Positions 16,496-25,122 of a DNA stretch of 43,529 bases are shown in pieces. Under the pieces are notes generated by a model. That model saw only the letters and a list, made by a program, of their open reading frames with translations, was not told where the DNA came from and did not search any database. Location of the stretch: assembly GCA_937975725.1 (NCBI GenBank), contig CALJUL010000050.1, positions 1 to 43,529 of the forward strand, in the 5' to 3' direction. Within the stretch, counting starts at the first letter, position 1, and the number at the start of each line of letters is the position of its first letter. The translations under genes were made by a program, and so were the position numbers. This DNA is from an uncultured Pseudoxanthomonas sp. GTDB lineage: Bacteria; Pseudomonadota; Gammaproteobacteria; Xanthomonadales; Xanthomonadaceae.

Positions 16496-18349
16496 ATGTC
16501 CGCCACCCAGCCTGCCCTCGCCCCCATTCCCCTCGCGGAGGAGCGGCGCACGCTGCTGGCCCAGGCAGTCGCCGGCCTGGACGGCGCCAGCCTGTGGTGG
16601 ATCTCCGGCTACGCCGCCGGGCTGGCGCAGGCGCAGCTCGCCCCCGTCGGCCACGCATTGCCGCGTGCGGTGGCGCCGGCCGTCGGCGCGCAGGCCGCGC
16701 AGCGCCTGACCGTCGTCTACGGCAGCCAGACCGGCAACGCCCGCCGCGCCGCCGAGGCGCTGGCGCAGCAGGCCGAGGCCGCCGGCCTGTCGGTGCGCCT
16801 GCTGCGCGCCGACGCCTACCCGCAGCGCGAACTGGCGCAGGAACGCCTGCTCTACCTGGTCATCAGCACCCAGGGCGAAGGCGACCCGCCGGACGACAGC
16901 ATCGGCCTGGTGGAATTCCTGCGCGGCAAGCGTGCACCGAAGCTGCCGGAGCTGAAGTACGCCGTGCTCGGCCTGGGCGATTCCAGCTACGCCGACTTCT
17001 GCGGCATCGCCCAGCGGCTGGACGAACGCCTGGCCGAACTGGGCGGCAGCCGCCTGCTCCCCGCCGGCCTGGCCGACCTGGACATCGACACCATCGCCGC
17101 GCCGTGGCGCGAGCAGGCGCTGGCGCACGCCCGCGAACTGCTGAAGACGCCGGCCGCCGCGCCGCTGGCCACCGTCACCCCGCTGCGCCCGGCCCACGCG
17201 CCGGCGTGGTCGCCCGAGCATCCCTTCGCCGCCGAGCTGCTGCTCAACCAGCGCATCAGCGGCCGCGACTTCAAGGGTCCGCGCTTCGGCCAGTACGGCG
17301 CGGCCGGCAAGGACGTGCGCCATATCGAACTGTCGCTGGCCGGCAGCGGCCTGCACTACGAACCCGGCGACGCGCTGGGCGTGCGCCACCGCAATCCGGA
17401 CGCGTTGGTGGCCGGTGTGCTGGAGGCATTGAAGCTGGACGGCGAAGCGGCCGTCAGCGAATCCGGCCAGACCCTGTCCCTGCGCGAATGGCTGGCCGCG
17501 CACCGCGAACTCACCCGCCTGTCGCGCCCGCTGCTGGCCGCGCACGCCGAACGTGCCCGCGCCGAAGAACTGGACGCGCTGCTGGCGCCCGGCCGCAACG
17601 CCGCACTGGCGCAGGTGTTCGACACCCATCAGGTGATCGACCTGTTCCGCCGCTGGCCGGCCACATGGAGCGCGCAGGAACTGGTCGCGGCACTGCGCCC
17701 GCTGGCGCCGCGGCTGTATTCCATCGCCTCCAGCCGCAAGCGCGTGGGCGAGGAAGCGCATTTGACCGTCGACGTGCTGGCCTACGAGGCGTTCGGCCAC
17801 GCGCACGGCGGCGGCGCCAGCGGCTTCCTGTCGGCGCTGGAGGAAGGCGGCCAGGCGCCGGTCTACGTGGAGGCCAACGAGCGCTTCCGGGTGCCCGCCG
17901 ACGGCGGCCGCGACATCCTGATGATCGGCCCGGGCACCGGCGTGGCGCCGTTCCGCGGCTTCGTGCAGGAGCGCGCCGAAACCGGCGCAGGCGGGCGCAA
18001 CTGGCTGTTCTTCGGCGCGCAGCACTTCAACCACGGCTTCTTCTACCAGACCGAATGGCAGGACGCGCTGCGCAGCGGCGAGCTGCACCGGCTGGACCTG
18101 GCGTTCTCGCGCGACCAGGCGCAGAAGGTCTACGTGCAGGACCGCCTGCGCGAGCGCGGCCGCGAGGTCTACGCCTGGCTGCAGGACGGCGCGCATCTGT
18201 ACGTCTGCGGCGCCATCGCCATGGGCAAGGACGTGCACGCCGCGCTGCGCGCCATCGTCGCCGAGCACGGCGGCCTGGACGAAGACGCCGCCGCCGACTA
18301 CCTGACGCAACTGCAATCGGAGGGGCGCTACAGCCGCGACGTGTACTGA
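16496..18349 (+). CDS. cysJ: Sulfite reductase (NADPH) flavoprotein alpha subunit CysJ
   Basis: About 617 residues (E. coli CysJ 599). It passes electrons from NADPH through FAD and FMN to CysI. Domains in order: a flavodoxin-like FMN domain (~residues 67-205; VVYGSQTGNARRAAEALAQQ, STQGEGDPPDD, LGLGDSSYADFCG), a connecting/FAD domain (~240-450; RLYSIASSRKR), and an NADP-binding domain (GPGTGVAPFRGFVQER, YVCGAIAMGKDVH), ending SEGRYSRDVY. The ATG at 16496 is used; a TTG two codons earlier is also in frame. It leads the cysJ-cysI-cysH operon; a REP pair sits in the 95-base gap before cysI. Confidence 0.96.
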   Translation: MSATQPALAPIPLAEERRTLLAQAVAGLDGASLWWISGYAAGLAQAQLAPVGHALPRAVAPAVGAQAAQRLTVVYGSQTGNARRAAEALAQQAEAAGLSVRLLRADAYPQRELAQERLLYLVISTQGEGDPPDDSIGLVEFLRGKRAPKLPELKYAVLGLGDSSYADFCGIAQRLDERLAELGGSRLLPAGLADLDIDTIAAPWREQALAHARELLKTPAAAPLATVTPLRPAHAPAWSPEHPFAAELLLNQRISGRDFKGPRFGQYGAAGKDVRHIELSLAGSGLHYEPGDALGVRHRNPDALVAGVLEALKLDGEAAVSESGQTLSLREWLAAHRELTRLSRPLLAAHAERARAEELDALLAPGRNAALAQVFDTHQVIDLFRRWPATWSAQELVAALRPLAPRLYSIASSRKRVGEEAHLTVDVLAYEAFGHAHGGGASGFLSALEEGGQAPVYVEANERFRVPADGGRDILMIGPGTGVAPFRGFVQERAETGAGGRNWLFFGAQHFNHGFFYQTEWQDALRSGELHRLDLAFSRDQAQKVYVQDRLRERGREVYAWLQDGAHLYVCGAIAMGKDVHAALRAIVAEHGGLDEDAAADYLTQLQSEGRYSRDVY

Positions 18350-18359
18350 GTCCAAAGCA

Positions 18360-18386
18360 GTTGTGGGAGCGACGCAAGTCGCGATC
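18360..18386 (+). repeat. REP-like palindromic repeat, cysJ-cysI gap, forward copy
   Basis: TTGTGGGAGCGACGCAAGTC followed by GCGATCC, 10 bases after the cysJ stop; forms an inverted pair with the copy at 18407. Confidence 0.88.
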
Positions 18387-18406
18387 CCAGGACTCCGGAC
18401 GAAGCC

Positions 18407-18431
18407 ATCGCGACTCACGTCGCTCCCACAC
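18407..18431 (-). repeat. REP-like palindromic repeat, cysJ-cysI gap, reverse copy
   Basis: ATCGCGACTCACGTCGCTCC followed by CACAC, 14 bases before the cysI ATG; with the forward copy it can fold into a long hairpin in the cysJ-cysI mRNA. Confidence 0.88.
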
Positions 18432-18444
18432 CCAAGACCAGACC

Positions 18445-20151
18445 ATGTCCAGCCATTCCGTCGAAGACATCAAGATCAACAGCCGCCGCCTGCGCGGCAC
18501 GCTGGCGGATGGCCTGCTCGATCCGGTCACCGGCTCGCTGTCCGAAGAGGACCAGCGCCTGATCAAGTTCCACGGCAGCTACCAGCAGGACGACCGCGAC
18601 CTGCGCGACGAGCGCCGCCGGCAGAAGCTGGAGCCGGCCCACCAGTTCATGATCCGCATCCGCGCGGCCGGCGGCGTGTTCACCCCGCAGCAGTGGCTGA
18701 AGCTGGACGCCATCGCCACCACCTGGGCCAGCCATTCGTTGCGCGTCACCACCCGCCAGACCTTCCAGTTCCACGGGGTGATCAAGCGCGAACTGAAGGC
18801 GACCATGCAGGCGATCAACGCCGCGGCGCTCGACACCATCGCCGCCTGCGGCGACGTCAACCGCAACGTGCTGGGCGCCAGCAACCCGCTGCAGTCGCGG
18901 CTGCACGCGCAGGTCCACGACTGGGCGCAGCGGCTGTCCACGCACTTCCTGCCGCGCACCCGCGCCTACTACGAGATCTGGCTGGACGAGCAGCAGGTGG
19001 CCGGCAGCGGCGAGGAGGAGGAGGTCTTCTACGGCCCTACCTACCTGCCGCGCAAGTTCAAGATCGCGGTGGCGGTGCCGCCGTTCAACGACGTGGACGT
19101 GTTCGCCAACGACCTGGGCCTGGTCGCCGTCGCCGACGGGGCCGGCAACCTGGCCGGCTTCAACGTCGCCATCGGCGGCGGCATGGGCGCCAGCCACGGC
19201 GACGCCCGCACCTATCCGCGCCTGGCCAGCGTGATCGGCTTCGTCCCGCCCGAACGCCTGCTGGATATCGCCGCCGCCGCCATCACCACCCAGCGCGACC
19301 TGGGCGACCGCGTCGAGCGCAAGCACGCCCGCTTCAAGTACACCATCGACGACCACGGCCTGGAGGCGGTGGTCGCGCAGATGGAACGGCGCGCCGGCTT
19401 CAGGCTGGAACCGGCGCGGCCGTTCCGCTTCGACCACAACGGCGACCGCTTCGGCTGGGTCGAGGGCGAGGACGGGCGCTGGCACCTGACCCTGTCGCTG
19501 CCCGCCGGGCGCATCGCCGACCGCCCCGGTGCGCCGCACCTGACCGGCCTGCGCGAGATCGCCCGCATCCACCAGGGCGAATTCCGCCTGACCGCCAACC
19601 AGAACCTGATCGTCGCCGGCGTGCCAGCCGGCGAGCGCGCGCGCATCGACGCGCTGGTGGCACAGCACGCGCTGGACGCGGAGAACCACGCGCCGACCGC
19701 GCTCGCGCGCACCGCGATGGCCTGCGTGGCGCTGCCCACCTGCGCACTGGCGATGGCCGAGGCCGAACGCTACCTGCCCGACTTCGCCGCCCGCCTGCAA
19801 CCGCTGCTGGAGAAGCACGGCCTGGCCGAGGCGCCGATCCTGCTGCGCATCTCCGGCTGCCCCAACGGCTGCTCGCGGCCCTACCTGGCGGAGATCGCGC
19901 TGGTGGGCAAGGCGCCCGGCCGCTACAACCTGATGCTCGGCGGCGACGCGCGCGGCCAGCGGCTCAACACGCTGTACCGCGAGAACATCGCCGAGCCGGA
20001 AATCCTGGACACGCTGGACGGCCTGTTCGCCCGCTACGCCGCCGAGCGCGACGGCGGCGAAGGCTTCGGCGACTACCTGCACCGCAGCGGCACGGTCGCG
20101 CTGCCGCCCTACCCCACCCATCGACAGATCGCACTGGAACTGCACGCATGA
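18445..20151 (+). CDS. cysI: Sulfite reductase hemoprotein beta subunit CysI
   Basis: 568 residues (E. coli CysI 570). It reduces sulfite to sulfide with six electrons at a siroheme coupled to a [4Fe-4S] cluster. The cluster/siroheme ligands are intact: CVALPTC (C-x5-C) and GCPNGC (C-x3-C) in the C-terminal third. Substrate-site regions RVTTRQTFQFHGVIK and GASNPLQSR are also seen. The start lies just after the REP pair; upstream bases (AAGACCAGACC) give a weak ribosome-binding site, so translation may depend on coupling or mRNA structure. Its stop overlaps the cysH start (ATGA). Confidence 0.97.
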   Translation: MSSHSVEDIKINSRRLRGTLADGLLDPVTGSLSEEDQRLIKFHGSYQQDDRDLRDERRRQKLEPAHQFMIRIRAAGGVFTPQQWLKLDAIATTWASHSLRVTTRQTFQFHGVIKRELKATMQAINAAALDTIAACGDVNRNVLGASNPLQSRLHAQVHDWAQRLSTHFLPRTRAYYEIWLDEQQVAGSGEEEEVFYGPTYLPRKFKIAVAVPPFNDVDVFANDLGLVAVADGAGNLAGFNVAIGGGMGASHGDARTYPRLASVIGFVPPERLLDIAAAAITTQRDLGDRVERKHARFKYTIDDHGLEAVVAQMERRAGFRLEPARPFRFDHNGDRFGWVEGEDGRWHLTLSLPAGRIADRPGAPHLTGLREIARIHQGEFRLTANQNLIVAGVPAGERARIDALVAQHALDAENHAPTALARTAMACVALPTCALAMAEAERYLPDFAARLQPLLEKHGLAEAPILLRISGCPNGCSRPYLAEIALVGKAPGRYNLMLGGDARGQRLNTLYRENIAEPEILDTLDGLFARYAAERDGGEGFGDYLHRSGTVALPPYPTHRQIALELHA

Positions 20152-20861
20152 GCGCCACCGCCCCCTCGCAGGACATCGACCGCATCGCGGACCGCAACGC
20201 CTGGCTGGAAACGCAGGCGGCCGAGGCGCGCGTGGCGTGGGCGCTGGAGCACGGCCCGGCCGAGGCCGCCATGTCGTCCAGCTTCGGCGCGCAGGCGGCG
20301 GTGCTGTTGCACATGGTCACCCGGCAGAAGCCGGACATCCCGGTGGTGCTGGTCGACACCGGCTACCTGTTCCCCGAGACCTACCGCTTCGCCGACGAAC
20401 TGCACGAACGCCTGAAGCTGAACCTGCAGGTGTTCCGCCCGCTGGTCAGCCGCGCCTGGATGGAGGCGCGCCACGGCCGCCTGTGGGAGCAGGGCCTGGT
20501 CGGCATCGAGCAGTACAACAACCTGCGCAAGGTCGAGCCGATGAAGCGCGCGCTGAAGGAGCTCGGCGTGGGCACCTGGTTCACCGGCCTGCGCCGCAGC
20601 CAGGCCAGCAGCCGCGCCAACGCGCCGGTGCTGCAGGTGCGCGACGGCCGCTGGAAGATCAACCCGATCGCCGACTGGACCGACCGCGACGTCTGGCAAT
20701 ACATGAAGCGGCACGAGCTACCCTACCACCCGCTGTGGGAACAGGGCTACGTCTCCATCGGCGACTTCCACACCACCCGCCGCTGGGAGCCGGGCATGCG
20801 CGAGGAGGACACCCGCTTCTTCGGCCTCAAGCGCGAGTGCGGCATCCACGTCGACGTCTGA
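20148..20861 (+). CDS. cysH: Phosphoadenylyl-sulfate (PAPS) reductase CysH
   Basis: 237 residues. It reduces PAPS to sulfite with thioredoxin in the cytoplasm. Features: the SSSFGAQAAVLLHMV PP-loop-like region, VDTGYLFPETYRFADEL, TGLRRSQASSRA, WTDRDVWQYMKRHELPYHPL, and the C-terminal catalytic cysteine in KRECGIH. The CC...CxxC set of the iron-sulfur APS reductases is absent, so PAPS is the expected substrate, consistent with the APS kinase domain of CysNC in this window. The ATGA overlap with cysI indicates translational coupling. Confidence 0.96.
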   Translation: MSATAPSQDIDRIADRNAWLETQAAEARVAWALEHGPAEAAMSSSFGAQAAVLLHMVTRQKPDIPVVLVDTGYLFPETYRFADELHERLKLNLQVFRPLVSRAWMEARHGRLWEQGLVGIEQYNNLRKVEPMKRALKELGVGTWFTGLRRSQASSRANAPVLQVRDGRWKINPIADWTDRDVWQYMKRHELPYHPLWEQGYVSIGDFHTTRRWEPGMREEDTRFFGLKRECGIHVDV

Positions 20862-21008
20862 GCGCCGGCCGGGCCGCCGCCTGACCGGCCGGATTCGCGC
20901 CGGCGCATCCGCGTTTCGTCGCCGGATCGCCCGGTCCGTCGCCCGCCCCCTTCCCTCTCCGGGCGACCCGGCTATCCTCCACGGCAATCCCGATGCCGTG
21001 GTGCCGCC

Positions 21009-22265
21009 GTGTTCGCCAGCCTGTTCCTGATCGTCCGCATCCTCGCCGCCTGGTTCGGCGCGCTGATCGTGGCGGGCTTCGTGTGGAGCGGCATCTTCCA
21101 CGGCATGCACGACGGCCCCGGCTGGTTCTTCAACCTGCTGTCGATGCTGGTGATGGTCTCAGTGCTGATCGGCACCATCAGCCACCTGCGGCGCGTCTGG
21201 CTGATCGCCGGCCGGCTGGACAGCGCCACCCTGTCCAGCCGCCAGCGCCGCCAGATCGAGGTGCCGCTGGACACCGCCGCCACCTTCGCCCTGGTCGAAG
21301 GCGCCCTGCGCGAACTGCCGCGCGTGGAAGAGGCCGAAAGCGCGCACGACAGCCTGCAGGCACGGGTGAAGGTGCGCCGCGTCGAGACCTTCGGCGGCCC
21401 CAGCAAACCGTCGCGCTTCAACATCATGGCGCGCTTCGCGGTGAAGCGGGACCTGGTGCAGGCCACCGTCACCCCCGGCAACGGCACCAGCAGCGTGACG
21501 CTGATGCTCGGCCCGGACGCCAGCGCGTGGATCGACCTGTTCGTGCTGGACGACGGCGTGAACGTGGAGAACGCCGAGGCCGTCACCCGCGCCATCACCC
21601 GCCGCATCGCCGACCTGCGCCGGCAGGAACAGGCCGACGCCGGCAAGACCGTCAGCGAGAAGGAGCTGGCGGTGGCGCGGCTGAACCTGCTCAACGCGCA
21701 GGTCGAGCCGCACTTCCTCTACAACACGCTGGCCAGCGCGCAGGTGCTGACCCGCACCGACCCGCCGCGCGCCGACGTGATGCTCGGCCACCTGATCCAG
21801 TACCTGCGCAGCTCGCTGCCGCGCACCGACGACACCCTGTCCACCCTGGGCGAGGAACTGGAACGCACCCTGGCCTACCTGGAGATCCTGAAGGTCCGCA
21901 TGGGCGCGCGCCTGAACGTGCAGGTGGAAGTGCCCGACGCGCTGAAGACCGTGCCGATGCCCTCGATGATGCTGCAGACGCTGGTCGAGAACGCGATCAA
22001 GCACGGCCTGGAGCCCAAGCCCGGCGGCGGCACCGTGTGGATTCTGGCGCGCGCGCACGACGACCACGCCACCCTCACCGTCGCCGACGACGGCCAGGGC
22101 TTCGGCAGCCAGAACAGCGGCACCGGCATCGGCCTGAAGAACCTGCGCGAACGCCTGCGTCTGACCTTCGGCGGCGACGCCACCTTCGCCCTCGTCTCCA
22201 ACTTCCCCAGCGGCGTGGCGGCCACGCTGACCCTGCCGCTGGGCCCCGCCGGAGCCCGCGCATGA
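21009..22265 (+). CDS. LytS/YehU-type sensor histidine kinase with an unusual middle domain
   Basis: 418 residues, GTG start. Two N-terminal transmembrane segments (~4-27 and ~37-58) leave almost no periplasmic sensor. Residues ~85-200 form an unrecognised soluble alpha/beta-like region (EVPLDTAATFALVEGALREL to VENAEAVTRAITRRI). A short linker leads to the His_kinase domain (LNAQVEPHFLYNTL, phospho-acceptor His at about 235) and an HATPase_c domain (LVENAIKHGLEPKPGGG, DDGQGFG, GTGIGLKNLRERL). It is expected to phosphorylate the LytTR regulator whose start overlaps its stop (ATGA). The stimulus is unknown; with so little outside the membrane it may sense membrane state or a cytoplasmic ligand through the middle domain. 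Confidence 0.88.
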   Translation: MFASLFLIVRILAAWFGALIVAGFVWSGIFHGMHDGPGWFFNLLSMLVMVSVLIGTISHLRRVWLIAGRLDSATLSSRQRRQIEVPLDTAATFALVEGALRELPRVEEAESAHDSLQARVKVRRVETFGGPSKPSRFNIMARFAVKRDLVQATVTPGNGTSSVTLMLGPDASAWIDLFVLDDGVNVENAEAVTRAITRRIADLRRQEQADAGKTVSEKELAVARLNLLNAQVEPHFLYNTLASAQVLTRTDPPRADVMLGHLIQYLRSSLPRTDDTLSTLGEELERTLAYLEILKVRMGARLNVQVEVPDALKTVPMPSMMLQTLVENAIKHGLEPKPGGGTVWILARAHDDHATLTVADDGQGFGSQNSGTGIGLKNLRERLRLTFGGDATFALVSNFPSGVAATLTLPLGPAGARA

Positions 22266-23032
22266 ACTTCCGTGGCGTGATCGCCGAAGACGAGGAACTG
22301 CTGCGCACCGCGCTGTCATCGCTGCTGCGCGAAGCCTGGCCGCAACTGGAGATCGTGGCCGAGTGCGAGGACGGCGCCAGCGCGCTGGAAGCCATCGCCG
22401 AGCTGCAACCGGACGTGGCCTTCCTCGACATCCGCATGCCCGGCCTCACCGGGCTGGAAGTCGCGCGCGGCCTGGTGGACGCCAGCCCGCGCACGCAGGT
22501 GGTGTTCGTCACCGCCTACGACCAGTACGCCATCGATGCCTTCGAACAAGGCGCGGTGGACTATTTGCTCAAGCCGATCGCGCGCGACCGCCTGGCCGCC
22601 ACCGTGCAGCGCATCCAGGCGCGCGCCACCGCCGGCCGCCCGGACGCCGCCACCCTGGACGCCCTGCTCAAGCACCTGTCCACGCGGCAGGCGCCGACCG
22701 GCAAGCCGCCGCTGGTGTGGATCACCGCCAGCGTGGGCAAGGACACGCGGCTGGTGATGGTGGAGGACGTGGCCTACTTCCAGGCCGACAACAAGTACAC
22801 CACCGTGGTCACCGCCGACGGCGAAGCGCTGCTGCGCACGCCGCTGCGCGAACTGCTGGACGCGTTGGACCCCGGCACCTTCAAGCAGATCCACCGCTCC
22901 ACCATCGTCAACATGAAGGCGGTGGCCTCGGTCAGCCGCGACGACACCGGCCGCGGCCGGCTGAAGCTGAAGACGCGGCCGGAAGTCCTGACCGTCAGCC
23001 AGCCCTTCATGAGCCTGTTCCGCAACATGTAG
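22262..23032 (+). CDS. LytTR-family DNA-binding response regulator
   Basis: 256 residues. The receiver domain (1-~120) has the acidic pocket IAEDEE, phospho-acceptor Asp in VAFLDIRMPGLTG, Thr in VFVTAYDQYA and Lys in YLLKPIARDRL. The C-terminal LytTR domain (~155-256) has VEDVAYFQADNKYTTVVTAD, FKQIHRSTIVNM and a terminal LTVSQPFMSLFRNM. It is overlapped by the kinase gene upstream and forms its cognate pair. Target genes are unknown; the small lipoprotein gene 109 bases downstream could be one, but no repeat pair resembling a LytTR site was pinned down. Confidence 0.93.
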   Translation: MNFRGVIAEDEELLRTALSSLLREAWPQLEIVAECEDGASALEAIAELQPDVAFLDIRMPGLTGLEVARGLVDASPRTQVVFVTAYDQYAIDAFEQGAVDYLLKPIARDRLAATVQRIQARATAGRPDAATLDALLKHLSTRQAPTGKPPLVWITASVGKDTRLVMVEDVAYFQADNKYTTVVTADGEALLRTPLRELLDALDPGTFKQIHRSTIVNMKAVASVSRDDTGRGRLKLKTRPEVLTVSQPFMSLFRNM

Positions 23033-23141
23033 CGCGCCGCGATCCCGCGCACCGCGCGGCGCCCCACCCGGCAGACCCGACGCGGCGCCCGCGCGCCGCG
23101 GCAGGACCGCCTTTGCCCAACGAACGACGAGAGGTCACGCC

Positions 23142-23507
23142 ATGCGCATCATCACGCCCCTGCTGTCCTGCCTGATGGCCCTGGCCGGCTGCAACGAGAA
23201 ACCCAGCGTCACCACCATCCACCACCGCAGCGGCGCCGACGGCGTGGACACGCTCTTCAGCAAGACCACGCTGCGCGACGGCGTGGCCACCTACGAGTGT
23301 TTTGCCAGCGAAAGCGGCCAGTGCCACTATCGGGTCTATCGCGAACGCTGCGCCCCGGCATCGCCCGGCGAACTTTCCGCCTGCGACCGAAGCCCGGTGG
23401 AAACGTTCGACCTGGCGGTCGGCAAGGTCCACGAGATCCACGGCCTGCCGCAGGACGCACGGGAATGCGTGGCACCGCAGGCGGCTTCGGCGGACTGCAC
23501 TCCCTGA
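23142..23507 (+). CDS. Putative lipoprotein of unknown function
   Basis: 121 residues. The signal peptide ends in lipobox LMALAGC, followed by a soluble part with six further cysteines (ECFASESGQCHYRVY, ERCAP, SACDRS, RECVAP, DCTP), suggesting disulfides in the periplasm. ACGACGAGAGG precedes the ATG. It sits between the LytTR regulator and an NTF2-like exported protein on the same strand. I do not recognise a family. Confidence 0.7.
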   Translation: MRIITPLLSCLMALAGCNEKPSVTTIHHRSGADGVDTLFSKTTLRDGVATYECFASESGQCHYRVYRERCAPASPGELSACDRSPVETFDLAVGKVHEIHGLPQDARECVAPQAASADCTP

Positions 23508-23584
23508 CCCGCCGCAACGCCGCGCACCCTCCCTCCCGATACACCGCACGACCGCTTACATCGCCTTCCATCGACGAGACGCAC

Positions 23585-24076
23585 ATGAAGAAACCCGTCT
23601 TCCTGCTGGCCTGCCTCCTGCCCCTCGCGACCGCTTCCGCCGCACCCTCTTCCTCGCCCGCCGCGGAACCGGCCGCCGACGACCTGCACGCCACCATCTC
23701 GGCGCTGGACGAAGCGGTGTTCGACGCCTTCAACCGGTGCAGCGCGCCGGAACAATTGCGCAAGCATGCCGGTTATTTCGCCCCCGACGTCGAGTTCTAC
23801 CACGACACCGGCGGCGTCACCTGGACGCGGGAGGCGATGCTGGCGAACACCGAGAAATACGTCTGCGGCCACTTCCGCCGCGAACTCGTCCCGGGCAGCC
23901 TGAAAGTCTTCCCGATCAAGGATTTCGGCGCCATCTCGCAGGGCACGCACCGCTTCTGCCAGTTCGACGCGACCACCTGCGACGGCGAGGCCGACTTCAC
24001 GATGGTGTGGAAGCAGGCGGACGGCGGCTGGCAGATCACCCGCGTGCTGAGCTATGGGCATCGGCCCAATCAGTGA
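23585..24076 (+). CDS. Exported NTF2-like / DUF4440 family protein
   Basis: 163 residues with a Sec signal peptide (MKKPVFLLACLLPLATASAA). The mature part has the cone-fold signature of SnoaL/DUF4440 proteins: ATISALDEAVFDAFNRC, FAPDVEFYHDTGGVTWTREA, a central strand region and a C-terminal WKQADGGWQITRVLSYGH. Members bind small hydrophobic ligands or act as enzymes; no function can be assigned. Two cysteines (CSAPEQ and YVCGHF) and a CQFDATTC pair suggest disulfides. It is the last intact plus-strand gene before the RHS locus. Confidence 0.8.
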   Translation: MKKPVFLLACLLPLATASAAPSSSPAAEPAADDLHATISALDEAVFDAFNRCSAPEQLRKHAGYFAPDVEFYHDTGGVTWTREAMLANTEKYVCGHFRRELVPGSLKVFPIKDFGAISQGTHRFCQFDATTCDGEADFTMVWKQADGGWQITRVLSYGHRPNQ

Positions 24077-24334
24077 TCCAGCCAGTACGCGGAGGAGACC
24101 CGTGGCACTAGGCCTCAGGCTTCGTTAGACCCGCAGCTAACGGCCCGATGTCCGCGGCATATTAAGTCGGTGGACTGCTCCGGCCATAGGCAGCCTCAGG
24201 TCCATGGCAGTAGCCACACAACGGCCATGCGCCAAGCGCGAAGCGACATGGCCGGTAGAGTTCGAGCGGCAGGCGGAATATCCAGGCTTTTAGATGGCTG
24301 CGTAGCCCGGGACGATCAGTGACTGCCGGCCGGA
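24077..24334. other. Intergenic stretch at the left edge of the RHS locus
   Basis: No intact gene. Bases from about 24170 may be a very decayed continuation of the RHS core fragment to the right: CCATGG and GCCATGCGCC blocks in the same order as at 28112-28130, but this is too degraded to be sure. Confidence 0.4.
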
Positions 24335-24582
24335 AAGGTATACACCTTCTTGTCGAGGGGGCCGGTATAGCCAGTGCGGTTGCCGGTATTGTCGTATTCG
24401 CATTTATCGATGATGGCCTGCGACGGGCCGCCACGGGCTTCCATCAGGCGGCTACGAGTGTCGTAGCGATAGCCCATCGGGACGGACTGCCTCTGGTCAG
24501 ACTGGCCAAGTTGCCGACCCCGTCGTAGCCATAGGCTAGATCCAGACCTCTGGTGCCGCCATGGATGAAGGCGGCCGAGGGA
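24335..24582 (-). pseudogene. Decayed RHS core fragment (RHS remnant 3)
   Basis: Nucleotide-level match, on the minus strand, to the end of the YD-repeat region of the intact RHS gene at about 28258-28505. Shared blocks include GGTATAGCC-GTGCGGTTGCC, TTGTCGTATTCG, CGATGATGGCCTGCG and GTTGCCGACC-CGTCGTA. A one-base length difference (around 24478-24500) breaks the frame and no tip is attached. It abuts the lipoprotein gene ending at 24595, so it marks an old recombination junction of the array. Confidence 0.85.
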
Positions 24583-24594
24583 CTTTCAGGCTGA

Positions 24595-25122
24595 TTACCT
24601 GCAAATCAACTCTCTGACATAGCTCGCCAGTGGCTGGCGAGCGCAAAGTTGCTCAATACGTGTCTCAAGGTATTTCGCCTCACGACTACTTACATCTCCA
24701 CCCTCTACTTCCCGGCGCCTGAAGTTCAGTGCATGACCTGCAGCACGCGCCACCTCTGGCCTAGGCGAAGTCGCCATTTTTACAAGCAACTCCAGTGCAT
24801 CATCTCCTCTTGCATTGCGCAACGAACTCACAGCAGCGGCGGAAACTATTGCGTTCTGTGAATTAATCGCAACCCTCAGATGCGCAAGGTACTCCGCGCC
24901 CCGACCCTGGTCCGCCCTTAAAAGCTCGCCTGCAAGGATCGTACGATCCAGTTCCGTTAGCTGTGTCCCTTCCCACTTCTGCCGATAGCTAGCAACAACA
25001 GTCGCATTCGGATTTACGAAATCTTCAGCAATTACATCGGCTGAAATTGTGCGCTCAGTGGCGCGATCACAGCCCATCAATGAAAAAATTAGCGCCACCG
25101 CAAGTGCTTTAACATTAGTCAT
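24595..25122 (-). CDS. HEAT-like-repeat lipoprotein (candidate immunity protein, paralogue of the one at 26632)
   Basis: 175 residues. A type II signal peptide with lipobox SLMGC is followed by helical repeats resembling HEAT/ARM units (AIVSAAAVSSLRNARGDDAL and PRPEVARAAGHALNFRR). It aligns along its length with the protein at 26632-27141: AEDF versus AKDF, AGELL.AD versus AGEML.AD, INSQNAIVSAAAVSSLRNA versus INASDEKIAAAAVRALQNA. Both lie directly downstream of RHS tip sequence, so an immunity role in the periplasm is proposed, not proven. Its ATG overlaps (ATGA) the stop of a 53-codon tip-like stub. Lower GC than flanking genes. Confidence 0.75.
   Translation of the reverse strand: MTNVKALAVALIFSLMGCDRATERTISADVIAEDFVNPNATVVASYRQKWEGTQLTELDRTILAGELLRADQGRGAEYLAHLRVAINSQNAIVSAAAVSSLRNARGDDALELLVKMATSPRPEVARAAGHALNFRRREVEGGDVSSREAKYLETRIEQLCARQPLASYVRELICR

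Noticed and set aside
16457..18418. Minus-strand 653-codon frame opposite cysJ
   Set aside because: Antisense shadow with no recognisable domain; cysJ is well supported.
15568..18444. An upstream extension of the cysI frame reaching back through cysJ and cysD
   Set aside because: The frame is open by chance; CysI similarity begins at MSSHSVEDIKIN (18445), and CysJ and CysD are encoded in other frames.
20148..20861. CysH as an iron-sulfur APS reductase
   Set aside because: The CC and CxxC cluster cysteines are missing; only the ECGIH cysteine of PAPS reductases is present.
24319..24528. Plus-strand short frame over the decayed RHS fragment
   Set aside because: The stretch is explained as antisense to a degenerate RHS core segment.
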